Source: Salinarchaeum sp. Harcht-Bsk1 (GTDB lineage Archaea > Halobacteriota > Halobacteria > Halobacteriales > Salinarchaeaceae). From it: a stretch of DNA of 64,000 nt. The notes below the pieces were generated by a model. It made no database searches and had not been told where the DNA came from. It saw only the letters and a list, made by a program, of their open reading frames with translations. This document shows, piece after piece, positions 51,339 to 60,833 of this stretch (positions are counted from its first letter, which is position 1; every line of letters begins with the position of its first letter). The stretch spans positions 930,001 to 994,000 of the forward strand of contig NC_021313.1 of the NCBI RefSeq assembly GCF_000403645.1, given 5' to 3'. Made by a program: the position numbers and the translations under genes.

Positions 51339-53042
51339 ATGGTCGAGTCACACACCGCCGACGAGCGCGAGGAGCAGCGCCCCCAGGATCCGGAAACGGC
51401 CGACGTCCTCGTCGTCGGCTCCGGTATCGCCGGCTGTGCCGCTGCCCTCGCCGCCGCCCGCGACGGCGCAGACGTCCTGCTCGTCACGAAGGCGGAGCGG
51501 CCAGAGGACGCCTCGACGGACTGGGCGCAGGGGGGTATCGCGACGAGCCGGGACGATCCGGCCGCGCTCAAGGAGGACGTCATCGCAGCCAGCGACGGCA
51601 CCGCCGACCCCGACGCCGTCGACGTCCTAGTCGAGGACGCAAACGAGGCGGTCGAGGATGTACTGCTGGACACGCTGGAAGTGCCGTTCGATACTGCGGA
51701 CGCGGACGAAGTACCTGCAGACGCCGACGGCGAAGACGCGGCTGGCGCGACGGACGCCGACAGCGAGTTCGACTACACCCGCGAGGCCGCCCACTCCGAC
51801 CGGCGGATTCTCCACGTCGACGCATCGACCGGAACCCACATTCTCCGGCCGTTCCTCAACCACCTCGATTCGCGCGACGACGTGCGGATCCGCGAAGACA
51901 CTGCCGCGCTCGAACTGATCACGCACGAGGGCCGGGTCCACGGCGCGCTACTCGACTCCGAACCCGAGGGCGAGCCAGTCTACGCCGGCACCACGGTCCT
52001 CGCGACCGGCGGCATCGGCGCCTGCTACCCCCGCTCGACGAACCCCCCGGACGCGACCGGCGACGGGATCGCGATGGCGGCGCTCGCGGGCGCGGACGTC
52101 GAGGACATGGAGTTCGTGCAGTTCCATCCGACGGCGTTCGATCCCGACGCAGGCACTGAGGATGCGACTGCCGGCGCCGATGGCGCCGGGGGCGAGGACG
52201 AGCGGGGCTCGAACATCTTCCTGCTCAGCGAGGCCCTCCGCGGCGAGGGCGCAATCCTCCGCAACGGCGACGGCGAGCGCTTCATGCCCGACTACCACGA
52301 CGACGCAGAACTCGCACCGCGTGACGTCGTCGCGCGAGCCGTCGACCGCGAGCGGAGCGCTACCGGCGAGGTCCGCCTCGACGTCTCCCCCGTCGACTTC
52401 GAGGGCGAGTTCCCCGACCTCGTCGAACTCTGTGAGGACAACGGCGTCGACTGGGCCGAGGGCATCCCCGTCGCTCCGTGCGAGCACTTCCTCTGTGGCG
52501 GCGTCGCCGTCGACGACCGCGGACGCACTTCGCTGGATCGGCTCTACGCCGTTGGCGAGTGCTCCCGGACCGGCGTCCACGGCGCGAACCGCCTCGCCTC
52601 GACGAGTCTGCTCGAAGGGCTCGTCTGGGGCCTTCGCGCCGGCGAAGACGCAGTGGCGACCGTGGAGGATGCCGGGGAGGCCGGCGATCCCGAGGTCGTC
52701 GAGGCGGCCGAACTGCTCAACCGCGACCCCGATCTCCCAGAGCGCTTCGCCGCCGAGAAGTTCGTCCGCCTGCGCCGCGTGATGGACGAACACGTCGGGC
52801 TGCGGCGCGATCCGGAGGGTCTCCGCCGCGCCGCTGCCGTCCTCCGGCGGCTCAAGGGCGAGGTCGACGCCTACGTGCGAACCCGGACCAGCCGGGATCT
52901 CTACGAACTGCGGAACGCGAGCGTGACCGCGCTGTTGATCTCCCGGGCCGCGACCGAGCGCGAGGAGTCCGTCGGGACGCACTACCTCGTCGACGAGGAG
53001 GCAGAGGCACAGTCGAGCGGCCAGTCCGTCTCGAAGTCCTAG
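51339..53042 (+). CDS. nadB: L-aspartate oxidase
   Basis: NadB oxidises L-aspartate to iminoaspartate using FAD. The 567-residue protein has the N-terminal FAD motif VLVVGSGIAGCAAALAAARD, then STDWAQGGIA, the active-site stretch MEFVQFHPTAF, and AVGECSRTGVHGANRLASTS then LLEGLVWG. Two insertions are rich in Asp/Glu/Ala/Gly: one around residues 122-148 and one near 270-290. They are probably haloarchaeal surface loops. It starts two bases after nadA. Confidence 0.92.
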   Translation: MVESHTADEREEQRPQDPETADVLVVGSGIAGCAAALAAARDGADVLLVTKAERPEDASTDWAQGGIATSRDDPAALKEDVIAASDGTADPDAVDVLVEDANEAVEDVLLDTLEVPFDTADADEVPADADGEDAAGATDADSEFDYTREAAHSDRRILHVDASTGTHILRPFLNHLDSRDDVRIREDTAALELITHEGRVHGALLDSEPEGEPVYAGTTVLATGGIGACYPRSTNPPDATGDGIAMAALAGADVEDMEFVQFHPTAFDPDAGTEDATAGADGAGGEDERGSNIFLLSEALRGEGAILRNGDGERFMPDYHDDAELAPRDVVARAVDRERSATGEVRLDVSPVDFEGEFPDLVELCEDNGVDWAEGIPVAPCEHFLCGGVAVDDRGRTSLDRLYAVGECSRTGVHGANRLASTSLLEGLVWGLRAGEDAVATVEDAGEAGDPEVVEAAELLNRDPDLPERFAAEKFVRLRRVMDEHVGLRRDPEGLRRAAAVLRRLKGEVDAYVRTRTSRDLYELRNASVTALLISRAATEREESVGTHYLVDEEAEAQSSGQSVSKS

Positions 53043-53116
53043 CCAGCGATCGAAATCCGCTGGTAGTTCGATCGACGACGAGCAGCGGCGCACCGTTCCA
53101 GTTTCTGAGCATGCCG

Positions 53117-53539
53117 CTACCGAACGACGGTCACCGGAACCGGCGCGCGTCGAACGACGGACTGGGCGACGCTCCCGAGCAGGACCCGGGACATCGGCGA
53201 TCGACCGTGACTGCCGACGACGATCTGGTCGACGTCGTGGTCCACGGCGAACGCGACGATCTCGCGAGCCGGTTTGCCGACGACGATCTCGGTGTCGATC
53301 GGCACGTGGTGGTCCTCGGCGATCGCTCGCGCGTCCTCGAACACGGCCTCCGCTCGCTCTCTCCCGCGCTCTTCCAGTTCGTCTGCACCGACCAGCGCCC
53401 GGGCGGCGTAGCTCTCCTCGACGTCTTCGACGACGTAGAGGACCGTGATTCGCGCACCGGGGTGCATCGAGCAGGCGTGTTCGAGCGCTCGCTTCGACAG
53501 GGGCGAACCGGCCATCGGCACGAGGAGGTGTACGGGCAT
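53117..53539 (-). CDS. Universal stress protein (UspA) family protein
   Basis: This 140-residue UspA domain begins MPVHLLVPMAGSPLSKRALE. It has the C-terminal ATP-binding motif IVVGSHGRSPMSRVLLGSVA then QSVVRRAPVPV. The G-2X-G-9X-G(S/T) pattern is intact, so ATP binding is likely. It lies 26 bases downstream of the transporter-like gene's stop on the same strand, hence possibly in the same transcript. It interrupts the nadAB / nadC block on the other strand. Confidence 0.92.
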   Translation of the reverse strand: MPVHLLVPMAGSPLSKRALEHACSMHPGARITVLYVVEDVEESYAARALVGADELEERGRERAEAVFEDARAIAEDHHVPIDTEIVVGKPAREIVAFAVDHDVDQIVVGSHGRSPMSRVLLGSVAQSVVRRAPVPVTVVR

Positions 53540-53565
53540 GGGTGGGACGGACGCGTCGTACCTGG

Positions 53566-54678
53566 TTAGAGATGCGGGAGCACCACCAGCGTGACGGGGA
53601 CGACGACGAGGACGAGTAGGAAACCGACGAAGAACCGACGATCAGTGAGAAGCCTGTTCTGGACGGCGTGGATGGCGGACACGTAGGGATCGTAGGCGAC
53701 GAGGAGCAGGGCAGTGAGCGCGGTGGCGATACCCATGACCAGCAGGACGACCGCGACGCCGGCAGGCGTCTCGAGGACGAACGCGACGGCGAGCGTGTCG
53801 AGCAGCGTACCGACGTTCGCTCCGAGGACGTAGGGCGTGATCTCCTCACGTTTGACGAACTCGCGGTTGTACAGCGGGACGACGACCCCGAGCGAGAAGG
53901 CGACGCTCGTGGTGACCGCGGTGATGACCAGCCCGACGACGAAGGCAGTCCAGACGTGACCGAAGTGACGGAACACGTGCCGTCGAACGGTCTCGGTGTC
54001 CACGCGCTCCAGCACGGTGTCGAACAGCCAGAGCCCCGCGAACAGCGACGCGATCGCGACGACCAGCGCGCTCCGGGGGCCGATCGCTCGCGTCACGGCG
54101 TCGACGGCAGGGCCGAAGAACTCCAGCGCGCCGAGTGGCAGGTCGAGTCCCCGCGTCGCCTCGAACAGCTCCGACCGGAACGTCGCCAGGACGACGATCC
54201 CGACGATCGCCGTCGGAACGTAGACGGTCAACGCGATCAGGAAGGTGAGCAGCCCCAGGCTCATGCTCTCGCGCATCGACCGGATCTGTCCCTCCTGCGC
54301 GTAGTCGAGTCCGCCGATGAGAACCACGATCGCGCCAGCGCCGATGCGGGAGCCGACGATCATCATGAACGCCCCCGACGTGGAGACGATGCCCGAGGAG
54401 AGCAACGACACCGCGAGTGCCGCGACGACCGAGCCGCTCGTCAGGCCGTAGGTGACGAGCCAGCTGATCCCGAGCGCCGATCCGCCGCCGACGACGATCT
54501 GGTCGTGGATCCGGGCGATCGTGGGACTGGCCGCTTCCGTGGCCGCGCCCAGGAGCTGGATACCGAAGAGGAAGAGCAGGATCGACGTGATCGCACCGAG
54601 CCAGAGCGGACCGATCGCGAGTAAGCGGTTCCTGCGTCGCGTCGTCGACGCCTCCGTCAGTTCGTCCGAGTCAGTCAT
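53566..54678 (-). CDS. Na+/phosphate symporter-like membrane protein (NptA/PNaS type)
   Basis: This 370-residue protein has about nine hydrophobic segments. The pattern LFLFGIQLLGAATE near the start, then AVTTSVAFSLGVVVPLYN and ITPYVLGANVGTLLDTLAVA, matches the Q-S/T-S repeat regions of Na/Pi cotransporters, although the canonical QSS is not intact here. Transport of phosphate is therefore inferred only from family likeness. The long open frame upstream on this strand is an antisense shadow of nadC; the ATG at 54678 is the start. Confidence 0.78.
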   Translation of the reverse strand: MTDSDELTEASTTRRRNRLLAIGPLWLGAITSILLFLFGIQLLGAATEAASPTIARIHDQIVVGGGSALGISWLVTYGLTSGSVVAALAVSLLSSGIVSTSGAFMMIVGSRIGAGAIVVLIGGLDYAQEGQIRSMRESMSLGLLTFLIALTVYVPTAIVGIVVLATFRSELFEATRGLDLPLGALEFFGPAVDAVTRAIGPRSALVVAIASLFAGLWLFDTVLERVDTETVRRHVFRHFGHVWTAFVVGLVITAVTTSVAFSLGVVVPLYNREFVKREEITPYVLGANVGTLLDTLAVAFVLETPAGVAVVLLVMGIATALTALLLVAYDPYVSAIHAVQNRLLTDRRFFVGFLLVLVVVPVTLVVLPHL

Positions 54679-55056
54679 CGTGGTGGGAGCAGGCCAGTAC
54701 GATCGGCGTGGCGTCGGCCGCGGGGTCTCCGTGTTCGCCCGCCGCAGTGTCATGCCGGAGCGGCCGCCAGTCCGGAAGGCCGCAGTTCGGTGCCAGGTTG
54801 CCGTTAGAGGGGCCGGATCGTCGCGCTGGGATAACACTGGCACGGACCGATCAGCGGGCGCAGGCGAGGGTGCGTGGGTGCAGGTGCGGCCCGTAGTTCG
54901 GCGGGACGGCGTTTCAGTAGACGGTGCGAAACGCACGATCGGAGCCGGTGTGGCGGGCACTAGCATCGCCGAACGGCAGCTCTCGCCGATCGCGACCGCT
55001 CTCGGAGACCCCCGACGTTTTGTCGGTGCCGCACCGAACCACGGCTGATCGACCAC
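54679..55056. other. 378-base gap between the transporter-like gene and nadC
   Basis: Nothing clearly coding is seen. Both open frames through it lack haloarchaeal acidic composition or known motifs. It should hold the two divergent promoters. Confidence 0.5.
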
Positions 55057-55905
55057 ATGCTCGACCGCACGACGATCGAAGGCTGGCTGCGCGAGGACCT
55101 CGGTCACCACGACGTGACCAACGACGTGCCGGGTGAGACGACCGGCCGGCTCGTCGCGAAGGAAACGGGCGTCGCAGCCGGGATCGACGCCGCGGAAGCC
55201 GTCTTTTCGTATCTCGACGTCGAGGTGACCGAACGCGTCGACGAGGGAACGGAGCTCGACGCCGGCGACGTGGCGCTCCGCGTCGAGGGGAGCGCGCAGG
55301 ACGTCCTCCGAGCCGAGCGGACGGCGGTGAATATCGCCGGCCACGCCTCCGGCATCGCGACGAAGACGGCAGCGGCCGTGGAAGCCGCACAGACCGCCGG
55401 TCTCGGCTTCGATCTCGACGCCGGGGCCGCCGGCGACACGCCCGCGATCGCGGGCACTCGCAAGACGACGCCGGGACTCCGCGGCGTGGAGAAGCGGGCC
55501 ATCGTCGCGGGCGGCGGCGACACGCACCGCCTCGACCTCTCCCACATGGTGATGGTGAAGGACAACCACGTCGCGGAGATGGGGATGGAGTCGGCCATCG
55601 AGCACTTCGAGGAGAAAGCGTCGTTCGCGACGAAGATCGAGGTCGAGGTCGAATCCCCGGAAGACGCGCCGCGGGCTGCGGAGGCCGGCGCCGACATCGT
55701 GCTGCTCGACAACATGGAGCCGGCGGCGGTCGAGCGGGCAGTCGAGCTGGTCGACGAGTCCGACGCCGACGCGCTGCTCGAGGCCAGCGGCGGGATCACC
55801 GTCGAGACCGTCCCCGACTACGCGACGACCGGCGTGGACGTGCTCTCGCTTGGCTCGCTGACCCACTCGGCGTCGAGCCTCGACTTCTCCTTCCGGACTG
55901 GCTAG
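55057..55905 (+). CDS. nadC: Nicotinate-nucleotide pyrophosphorylase (carboxylating)
   Basis: NadC makes nicotinate mononucleotide from quinolinate and PRPP. The 282-residue length is normal. It starts LDRTTIEGWLREDLGHHDVT, then ERTAVNIAGHASGIAT, GTRKTTPGLRGVEKRAI (basic PRPP-site residues), LDLSHMVMVKDNHV and ASGGITVETVPDYATTGVDV. It completes the nadA-nadB-nadC route, separated from nadB by two minus-strand genes. With nadE at 1.4 kb, most of de novo NAD synthesis is in the window. Confidence 0.95.
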   Translation: MLDRTTIEGWLREDLGHHDVTNDVPGETTGRLVAKETGVAAGIDAAEAVFSYLDVEVTERVDEGTELDAGDVALRVEGSAQDVLRAERTAVNIAGHASGIATKTAAAVEAAQTAGLGFDLDAGAAGDTPAIAGTRKTTPGLRGVEKRAIVAGGGDTHRLDLSHMVMVKDNHVAEMGMESAIEHFEEKASFATKIEVEVESPEDAPRAAEAGADIVLLDNMEPAAVERAVELVDESDADALLEASGGITVETVPDYATTGVDVLSLGSLTHSASSLDFSFRTG

Positions 55906-55969
55906 CACCGCTTTCGAATCGGCAATTCGAATCGAAACCCCTTCCGTCGCCGCGTCACTTCACACGGCC

Positions 55970-56446
55970 ATGCAGCCGATCCGGATCGTCTGGGGTACCG
56001 GGCGGGGGCCCACCGCGCTTGCGGCCTACGACGCCGCCCTCGCCGAAGCCAGCGTGCACGACTACAACCTCGTGCGCCTCTCCTCGGTGATCCCCGACGG
56101 TCCGGCGATCGAGGAGGTCGGCGAGGCGCCGGACCTCGGCCCCGCCGGCGAGGGCCTCCACGTCGTCGAGGCGAGTGCGCGGGGGGACTCCGGCCCGCAG
56201 AGCGCGGTGCTGGCCTGGGCGCGTTCGCCGGAGGGCCCGGGCGTCTTCTACGAGGCCGGCGCGTCCGAACCCGCCGACGTCGTCCAGGCCGAGGCGAAGG
56301 CCGGCATCGAATCCGGGCTCGACCTCCGGGACCGGGAGTACGGCGAGCCACAGTTCCGGACGGTGTCGATCGACGCCGACAGCGCGGAGGGGTACGCCGC
56401 CGCCGTCGCCATCGCGGCCTACGGCGAGAGCGAACCCCTGCTCTAA
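55970..56446 (+). CDS. pdaD: Pyruvoyl-dependent arginine decarboxylase
   Basis: PdaD decarboxylates arginine to agmatine, used in polyamine or agmatidine (tRNA-Ile2 modification) synthesis. The 158-residue proenzyme self-cleaves at Ser38-Ser39 in NLVRLSSVIP to form the pyruvoyl group. Other family features are VWGTGRGPTALAAYDAAL and SGPQSAVLAWAR. It follows nadC after 64 bases on the same strand, perhaps in the same transcript. Confidence 0.92.
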   Translation: MQPIRIVWGTGRGPTALAAYDAALAEASVHDYNLVRLSSVIPDGPAIEEVGEAPDLGPAGEGLHVVEASARGDSGPQSAVLAWARSPEGPGVFYEAGASEPADVVQAEAKAGIESGLDLRDREYGEPQFRTVSIDADSAEGYAAAVAIAAYGESEPLL

Positions 56447-56669
56447 TCGAACGAATCGCTTCGCTCCCTGATCGAGCGAACCGTCCCGCTCCCCGATTGG
56501 GTCGGCCGCTCGACGGGCGAACGCTCCTCTAAGTAGTCGACTGCGAGGACCGGCAGGCGTCGTATCGACGCGAGACGGACGACGGACCCGAATTTCGACG
56601 GGATCCGCGCCGTTGCCCCAGCCGAACCCTTTAACTGCAGTCCTTCCCTATCCGTTTCCCAGAACCCAG

Positions 56670-57065
56670 ATGAACGGAAACACGCCGTACGCCGGACAGC
56701 CGGGCACCACCCAGGCCGGCAAGCGTGCCAACGACGATCTCGTCGATCTCTCCAGTGACGAGAAGCGGCGATTCCGTCAGGACGTGACCCGCATCGCCAC
56801 CCGCACCCGGGAGTTCCTCCCCGACGAGTACGCCATCGACGCCGACATCAGCCACAGCGCTGGCGGTCCGCAGGGCCGCGTCGCGGTCCAGCCGCCCGTC
56901 GGCCATCCCGTGACCGCGGGCTTCACCCCGAACGAGGAGGACTTCGACGCCGAGAACGTCGTCGACGACGAGGACGTCGGCGAGGTCGCCCGTGGGCTGG
57001 CGGCATCCGCGGCGCTCCAGGTCAAGCAGGCCGTCGCGAACAACGTGACGCCGACCGCTCGGTAA
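56670..57065 (+). CDS. Conserved haloarchaeal protein (DUF5811 type)
   Basis: This 131-residue protein begins MNGNTPYAGQPGTTQAGKRA. It has a helical part (LSSDEKRRFRQDVTRIATRT), a beta region (GGPQGRVAVQPPVGHPVTAG) and a C-terminal helix (EVARGLAASAALQVKQAV). It matches the haloarchaeal DUF5811 family as I know it. No function is known. A TATA-like ctttaac lies about 40 bases before the ATG. Confidence 0.8.
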   Translation: MNGNTPYAGQPGTTQAGKRANDDLVDLSSDEKRRFRQDVTRIATRTREFLPDEYAIDADISHSAGGPQGRVAVQPPVGHPVTAGFTPNEEDFDAENVVDDEDVGEVARGLAASAALQVKQAVANNVTPTAR

Positions 57066-57191
57066 GGCCATCGACGCCGACTGCCGTCCGTTTCGTTTCA
57101 CTGCAGCAATCCCCCAGGAGCCGCTGGTCGGTACTGGCAGGGCGTCTTTCGCCGACGGGCCGGTTCCGGCGTCGGCGAACGGCCGCCGTCA

Positions 57192-58130
57192 CTATCCCGA
57201 CGCCTCGCGCCACCACTCGAGGACGCGAAGCGCCCGGAGCGTGTTCCAGCGACTCGGCTCGCCGGGCTCCTCAACGACGAAGTGCTCCTCGCCGGAGTGG
57301 TGGTCCTCGAGTGGCCACCGACCGTCCTCGTCGACCTTCCGTTCCAGGAGGGCAATCGCTGCGGCCGCGCGGTCGTCCGCCGGAGCGTCCGTCGCCTGGA
57401 AGTGATCGAGGCCCCGGAGGACGTCGTAGTGCCAGCGCGGCGGGAAGGAGAGCCGCCGGAACGCCGGATCCAGGACCTCGCCAGTTTCTGGCGAACGGAA
57501 GAACTGGCGCTCGAGCAGATACTCGCGACCGCGCTCGATGGCCGCGTCGACGTAGCCACTCGGGACCCGCTCCCGGCGGATCGCGAGCGCTTCGAGGGCC
57601 GCGATCGTGGCGTGCATCGGGCCTTTGTCGGCGGACCAGCTGCCGTCGTCGGTCTGCTCGGCGAGCAGGTACTCGAGCAGGCGCTCGCGCTCCCGAGTCG
57701 CCTCGGCGTCGAAGTACTCGAGGACGCTACAGACCAGCGCGCTCACGCAGGTGTCCGAGGTGTCGGCGTTCCACAGCCGAACGCCGGCGGCGTCCGTCCA
57801 GTCCGCGTGCCGCACGAGCGCGTCACAGCCGGCGAGCGCACCATCGTTCCCGGGTGGGACGCCGAGGCGGCGCAGGAGCAACAGCGTGTACGTCGTGGAG
57901 GTCCACTTCGGGCTGTAGATGCCGCGGTAGCCCTTCGGCCCCCGATCGGCGGCCCAGCGCCCGTCCTCGCCCTGCAGGGAGAGGAGCCTGCTCCCCCAGC
58001 CGATATCGACGACGCGCGCTCGTTCGGCCGCGACTTCCTCGGCGGGCGCGTCGAGCAGATCGCGGAGGACCTGCCAGCGGATCGCCGGATCGCCCGCAAG
58101 CAGCCACTCGATCTGCTCGGGAGCGGCCAT
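57192..58130 (-). CDS. Terpenoid-cyclase/alpha-alpha-toroid fold protein
   Basis: This 312-residue protein is built of repeated helix pairs with QW-like motifs: LSLQGEDGRWAADRGPKGYR, LLAEQTDDGSWSADKGPMHA and LERKVDEDGRWPLEDHHSGE. The toroid fold occurs in prenyltransferases and squalene cyclases, but the catalytic DxDD of cyclases is absent. Substrate and activity are unknown. It is divergent from the uxuA-like gene, with the 22-bp repeat array between them. Confidence 0.8.
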   Translation of the reverse strand: MAAPEQIEWLLAGDPAIRWQVLRDLLDAPAEEVAAERARVVDIGWGSRLLSLQGEDGRWAADRGPKGYRGIYSPKWTSTTYTLLLLRRLGVPPGNDGALAGCDALVRHADWTDAAGVRLWNADTSDTCVSALVCSVLEYFDAEATRERERLLEYLLAEQTDDGSWSADKGPMHATIAALEALAIRRERVPSGYVDAAIERGREYLLERQFFRSPETGEVLDPAFRRLSFPPRWHYDVLRGLDHFQATDAPADDRAAAAIALLERKVDEDGRWPLEDHHSGEEHFVVEEPGEPSRWNTLRALRVLEWWREASG

Positions 58131-58229
58131 GAGCGACCCTACGATCGCGGGATGGAAGAAGGTACACCCCGGCAGGGCGCCGCGCCGGAGCGTCGATCAA
58201 CGCTGGAGCGGCAGCGGCACGGACGTATG

Positions 58230-58383
58230 GCCGCCGAAGCATGGACGTTCGGCCGACGCAGCATGGACGTTCGGCCGACGCAGCATGGACGTTCGGCCGA
58301 CGCAGCATGGTAGTTCAGCCTCCGCAGCGTGGACGCTCAGCCGCCACCACCAGAACGTTCGGCCTCCGCAGCACTCATTGTCC
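58230..58383. repeat. Seven tandem copies of a 22-bp unit
   Basis: The units start at 58230, 58252, 58274, 58296, 58318, 58340 and 58362. Copies two and three are identical; the outer ones diverge. The core is GCAGCATGGACGTTCG. There are no spacers, and 22 bp is close to two DNA turns. It lies between divergent genes, and its last copy ends 11 bases before the mannonate dehydratase ATG. Confidence 0.85.
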
Positions 58384-58393
58384 GGCGAGGGCG

Positions 58394-59365
58394 ATGCCGT
58401 ATATGGTCGAACTCGCCCTCGTGCTGCCGCCAGAGCCCGACGAACGCTGGGAGCTCGCCAAGCAAGTCGGCGTCGACACCGCCGTCGTCCACGCCCTCGA
58501 GATCGGCGACGACTCGACGGCGTGGAACCACGACACGCTCCAGGGGATGCAGAACTGGTTCGAGAACGACGGCATCGAGATCGGCGTGATCGAGGGGTCG
58601 GTGCCGGTCACCGACACGACCCGCCTCGGCCTCGAGGGGCGCGATGCCGAGATCGCCGAGTTCAAACAGTTCCTCCGGGATTGCGGCGACCTCGGCATCG
58701 ACACGATCTGCTACGACTGGATGGCCGGCATCCGCTGGGCGCGGACGAACGTCCACGTCGAGGCCCGCGGCGGCTCGCTGACGAGCGAGTACGACGCGGC
58801 CGACATGCCGGGCACCTCGCCCCACGAGGCCGCCGACGTCACCCACGAGGAACTCTGGGAGAATCTGGAGTACTTCCTCGAGGAGGTCGTCCCGGTCGCC
58901 GAGGAGGCGGGCGTGAAGCTCGGGCTCCACCCCGACGACCCGCCACGCGAGGAGGTCAAGGGGATCCCGCGGATCGTGAACTCGGTCGAAGCCTACGATC
59001 GCGTGCTCGACGTCGTCGACTCGGAGTACAACGGTGTCACGTTCTGCCAGGGCAACTTCGCGGCGATGGGCGTGGACGTTCCCGAGACGATCCGGCACTT
59101 CGGCGACCGCATCAACTTCGCGCACTTCCGCGACGTCCGCGGCGACGAGGACGCCTTCGTCGAGACCTGGCACGACGAGGGGCCGACGGACATGCTCGCC
59201 GTGATGGAGGCCTACGACGAGGTCGGCTTCGACGGCCCGATCCGCCCCGATCACGTGCCGACGATGGCCGGCGAGGACAACTCCAACCCCGGCTACCACA
59301 CCAAGGGCCGGCTCTGGGCGATCGGATACATGCGCGGGTTGCTGGAGTCCGTCGAGTCGAACTGA
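58394..59365 (+). CDS. uxuA: Mannonate dehydratase
   Basis: UxuA dehydrates D-mannonate to 2-keto-3-deoxygluconate in hexuronate breakdown. The 323-residue barrel protein has KQFLRDCGDLGIDTICYDWM, VKLGLHPDDPPREE (His ligand), GVTFCQGNFAAMGVD, and HFRDVRGDEDAFVE. ATG at 58394 or at 58403 (MVELALVLPPEP) are both possible. The upstream 22-bp array abuts it. No other hexuronate gene is near, so the substrate could be a related sugar acid. Confidence 0.87.
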   Translation: MPYMVELALVLPPEPDERWELAKQVGVDTAVVHALEIGDDSTAWNHDTLQGMQNWFENDGIEIGVIEGSVPVTDTTRLGLEGRDAEIAEFKQFLRDCGDLGIDTICYDWMAGIRWARTNVHVEARGGSLTSEYDAADMPGTSPHEAADVTHEELWENLEYFLEEVVPVAEEAGVKLGLHPDDPPREEVKGIPRIVNSVEAYDRVLDVVDSEYNGVTFCQGNFAAMGVDVPETIRHFGDRINFAHFRDVRGDEDAFVETWHDEGPTDMLAVMEAYDEVGFDGPIRPDHVPTMAGEDNSNPGYHTKGRLWAIGYMRGLLESVESN

Positions 59366-59506
59366 ACAGCCCGAGTTACTCCAGCGGGCGCGCCGCCCGT
59401 CGCACCGAGAGCCCCCCGAAATGACGGGTCCGCTCGAACCAGGCTTTTCGCCCGGCGGACGCCCGAAAGGCAATCGTTTTACCCGGGGGTAAGCAATCCG
59501 CCAGGT

Positions 59507-60340
59507 ATGCAAGGTCGTGCAGCGGCGGTCTACGGGCTGGTCTTTCTGCTGGTCGCCGCCGGCGCGTACGGATTCGTCACGGTGGCCGAAGCCCCGGAGC
59601 CGTCGATGGACAACCCCGACGTCACGTTCGCCGAGACCGGTGAGAACCAGACGATCGGGGAGCGGACGTACCGGCTCGACGGCTTCGGCAGTCAGCGCGG
59701 ACAGCCCACGGCGACGCTCGTCTGGACCGACGAAGACGCCCGTTCGACCGAAAGTTGGACCCACGCGGCCGAGCCCGGTGGAACGACCGTCACGACCGCC
59801 GAGAACGTGACCTACTGGGTCCGCATCCCCCAGGACGAAGCCACGGGATCGTTTACGCTGCTCGAGACGCCCGCCGAGGGCAGTAACGTCACCGTCGTCA
59901 CCGACAGCAACGGCAACTGGGTCGTCGAGGAAGGCACCAACTACACCGCCCTCGAGGAGTACGACGGGTTCGAGCGCGTCGAGGTCGAGAACGGCTCCAC
60001 ACTCGCGATCGGCACCGGCAACGACACCCGCGACGTCCGCGTCGATCAGGTCACCAACGAGAGCGTGACCGTCAGCTGGAACGAGCCCGCCGAGACCGAG
60101 ATCACCCTCCGACAGACGAGCGTCAAGGAGTTGGAGGGCACCAACGTCACGGTTCACGTACCCGGCGACGGCTCGCTGGAGATGGCGACGAGCGAGGAGC
60201 CGATCGACGACTACCTCGAACAACACGAGGATCGAACGCACTTCCAGGAGCGCATGGACGGCCTCAAGATGTCCGCCGTGCTGAGTCTCGTCTCGTTCGT
60301 CCTGCTGGTCGGGATGGCGTTCCTGCCGCGGAAGGAGTAG
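59507..60340 (+). CDS. Two-span membrane protein with extracellular beta domain, haloarchaeal
   Basis: This 277-residue protein has an N-terminal hydrophobic helix (VYGLVFLLVAAGAYGFVTVA), a long outside-facing domain of beta character with many NxS/T sites (ENVTYWVRIPQDEATGSFTL) and a C-terminal helix (SAVLSLVSFVLLVGMAFLP). The mid-part NGNWVVEEGTNYTALEEYDG is distinctive. I recall similar haloarchaeal proteins of unknown function. It is followed by the hairpin-rich gap before tRNA-Lys. Confidence 0.75.
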   Translation: MQGRAAAVYGLVFLLVAAGAYGFVTVAEAPEPSMDNPDVTFAETGENQTIGERTYRLDGFGSQRGQPTATLVWTDEDARSTESWTHAAEPGGTTVTTAENVTYWVRIPQDEATGSFTLLETPAEGSNVTVVTDSNGNWVVEEGTNYTALEEYDGFERVEVENGSTLAIGTGNDTRDVRVDQVTNESVTVSWNEPAETEITLRQTSVKELEGTNVTVHVPGDGSLEMATSEEPIDDYLEQHEDRTHFQERMDGLKMSAVLSLVSFVLLVGMAFLPRKE

Positions 60341-60833
60341 GGCGGATCGATCTCTGCAGGTATTCTCCGTTTGGTTTCCGCGGTTCGACAGTACAGCCAA
60401 CAGCAAACAGAGTCCCGGGAATCCACAGCCTGCGGTGCTGTCTGCAAGCGTCCGCGCGAGCGCCAGCGAGCGCGGTTCACCGGCTGCGAGCGGAGCGAGC
60501 AGCCGGGGAGTTTTTCCCCAAGTTTTTGCGACCGAGAGGTCCCCGCAGCGCCGTAGGCGCGAGGAGACCCGAGGGAGTAAAAAGTGGGAACGCGGGCCGG
60601 GAGGGACTGAGCGACCCCTTCGGAATCGCGAAGGTCGAAAGACTCGCTCCGCGAGTCTTTCGGGAGTTGAACCGGAGGAAGACGGTCCTGCTCGGCTCGC
60701 TCCGCTCGCCTGCGCAGGCTGCGTCTTCCAGGATTCAACTCCCTCCGTGGCCGCTTCGCTCCTCACGTCCGTTCACCGGAGCGGCAAGCCGCTCCGAGGC
60801 GTCGCTCACGGGTTCGCGACGCCGTCGCAGAAA
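60341..60833. repeat. 493-base hairpin-rich gap with tRNA-3'-end-like fragments
   Basis: Perfect inverted repeats are at 60636-60662 (12-bp arms, CGAAAGACTCGC), 60777-60796 (9-bp arms) and 60798-60823 (8-bp arms). A larger nested palindrome spans 60662-60743, with 10-bp outer arms GGGAGTTGAA and inner arms GGAAGACG (60677-60684). The sequences GGGCCGGGAGGGA (60594-60606), GGGAGTTGAACC (60662-60673) and the inverted TTCAACTCCCTCC (60734-60746) all match the 3' end of the adjacent tRNA-Lys. No gene is supported. Confidence 0.65.

Noticed and set aside
48478-51351. A 957-codon minus-strand open frame
   Set aside because: It is antisense to the CoA-transferase and nadA and lacks any domain. GC-rich third positions produce such frames.
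54679-55056. A hidden gene before nadC
   Set aside because: The open frames are arginine-rich or lack acidic bias and conserved motifs; the region is best read as non-coding.
53566-55908. A 780-codon open frame on the minus strand
   Set aside because: Its upstream 410 codons lie antisense to nadC and through a gap, with non-protein-like composition. Only the part from 54678 on is a membrane protein.
58230-58383. CRISPR array
   Set aside because: Units are contiguous with no unique spacers and no cas gene is near; the same applies to the arrays at 7426 and 41225.
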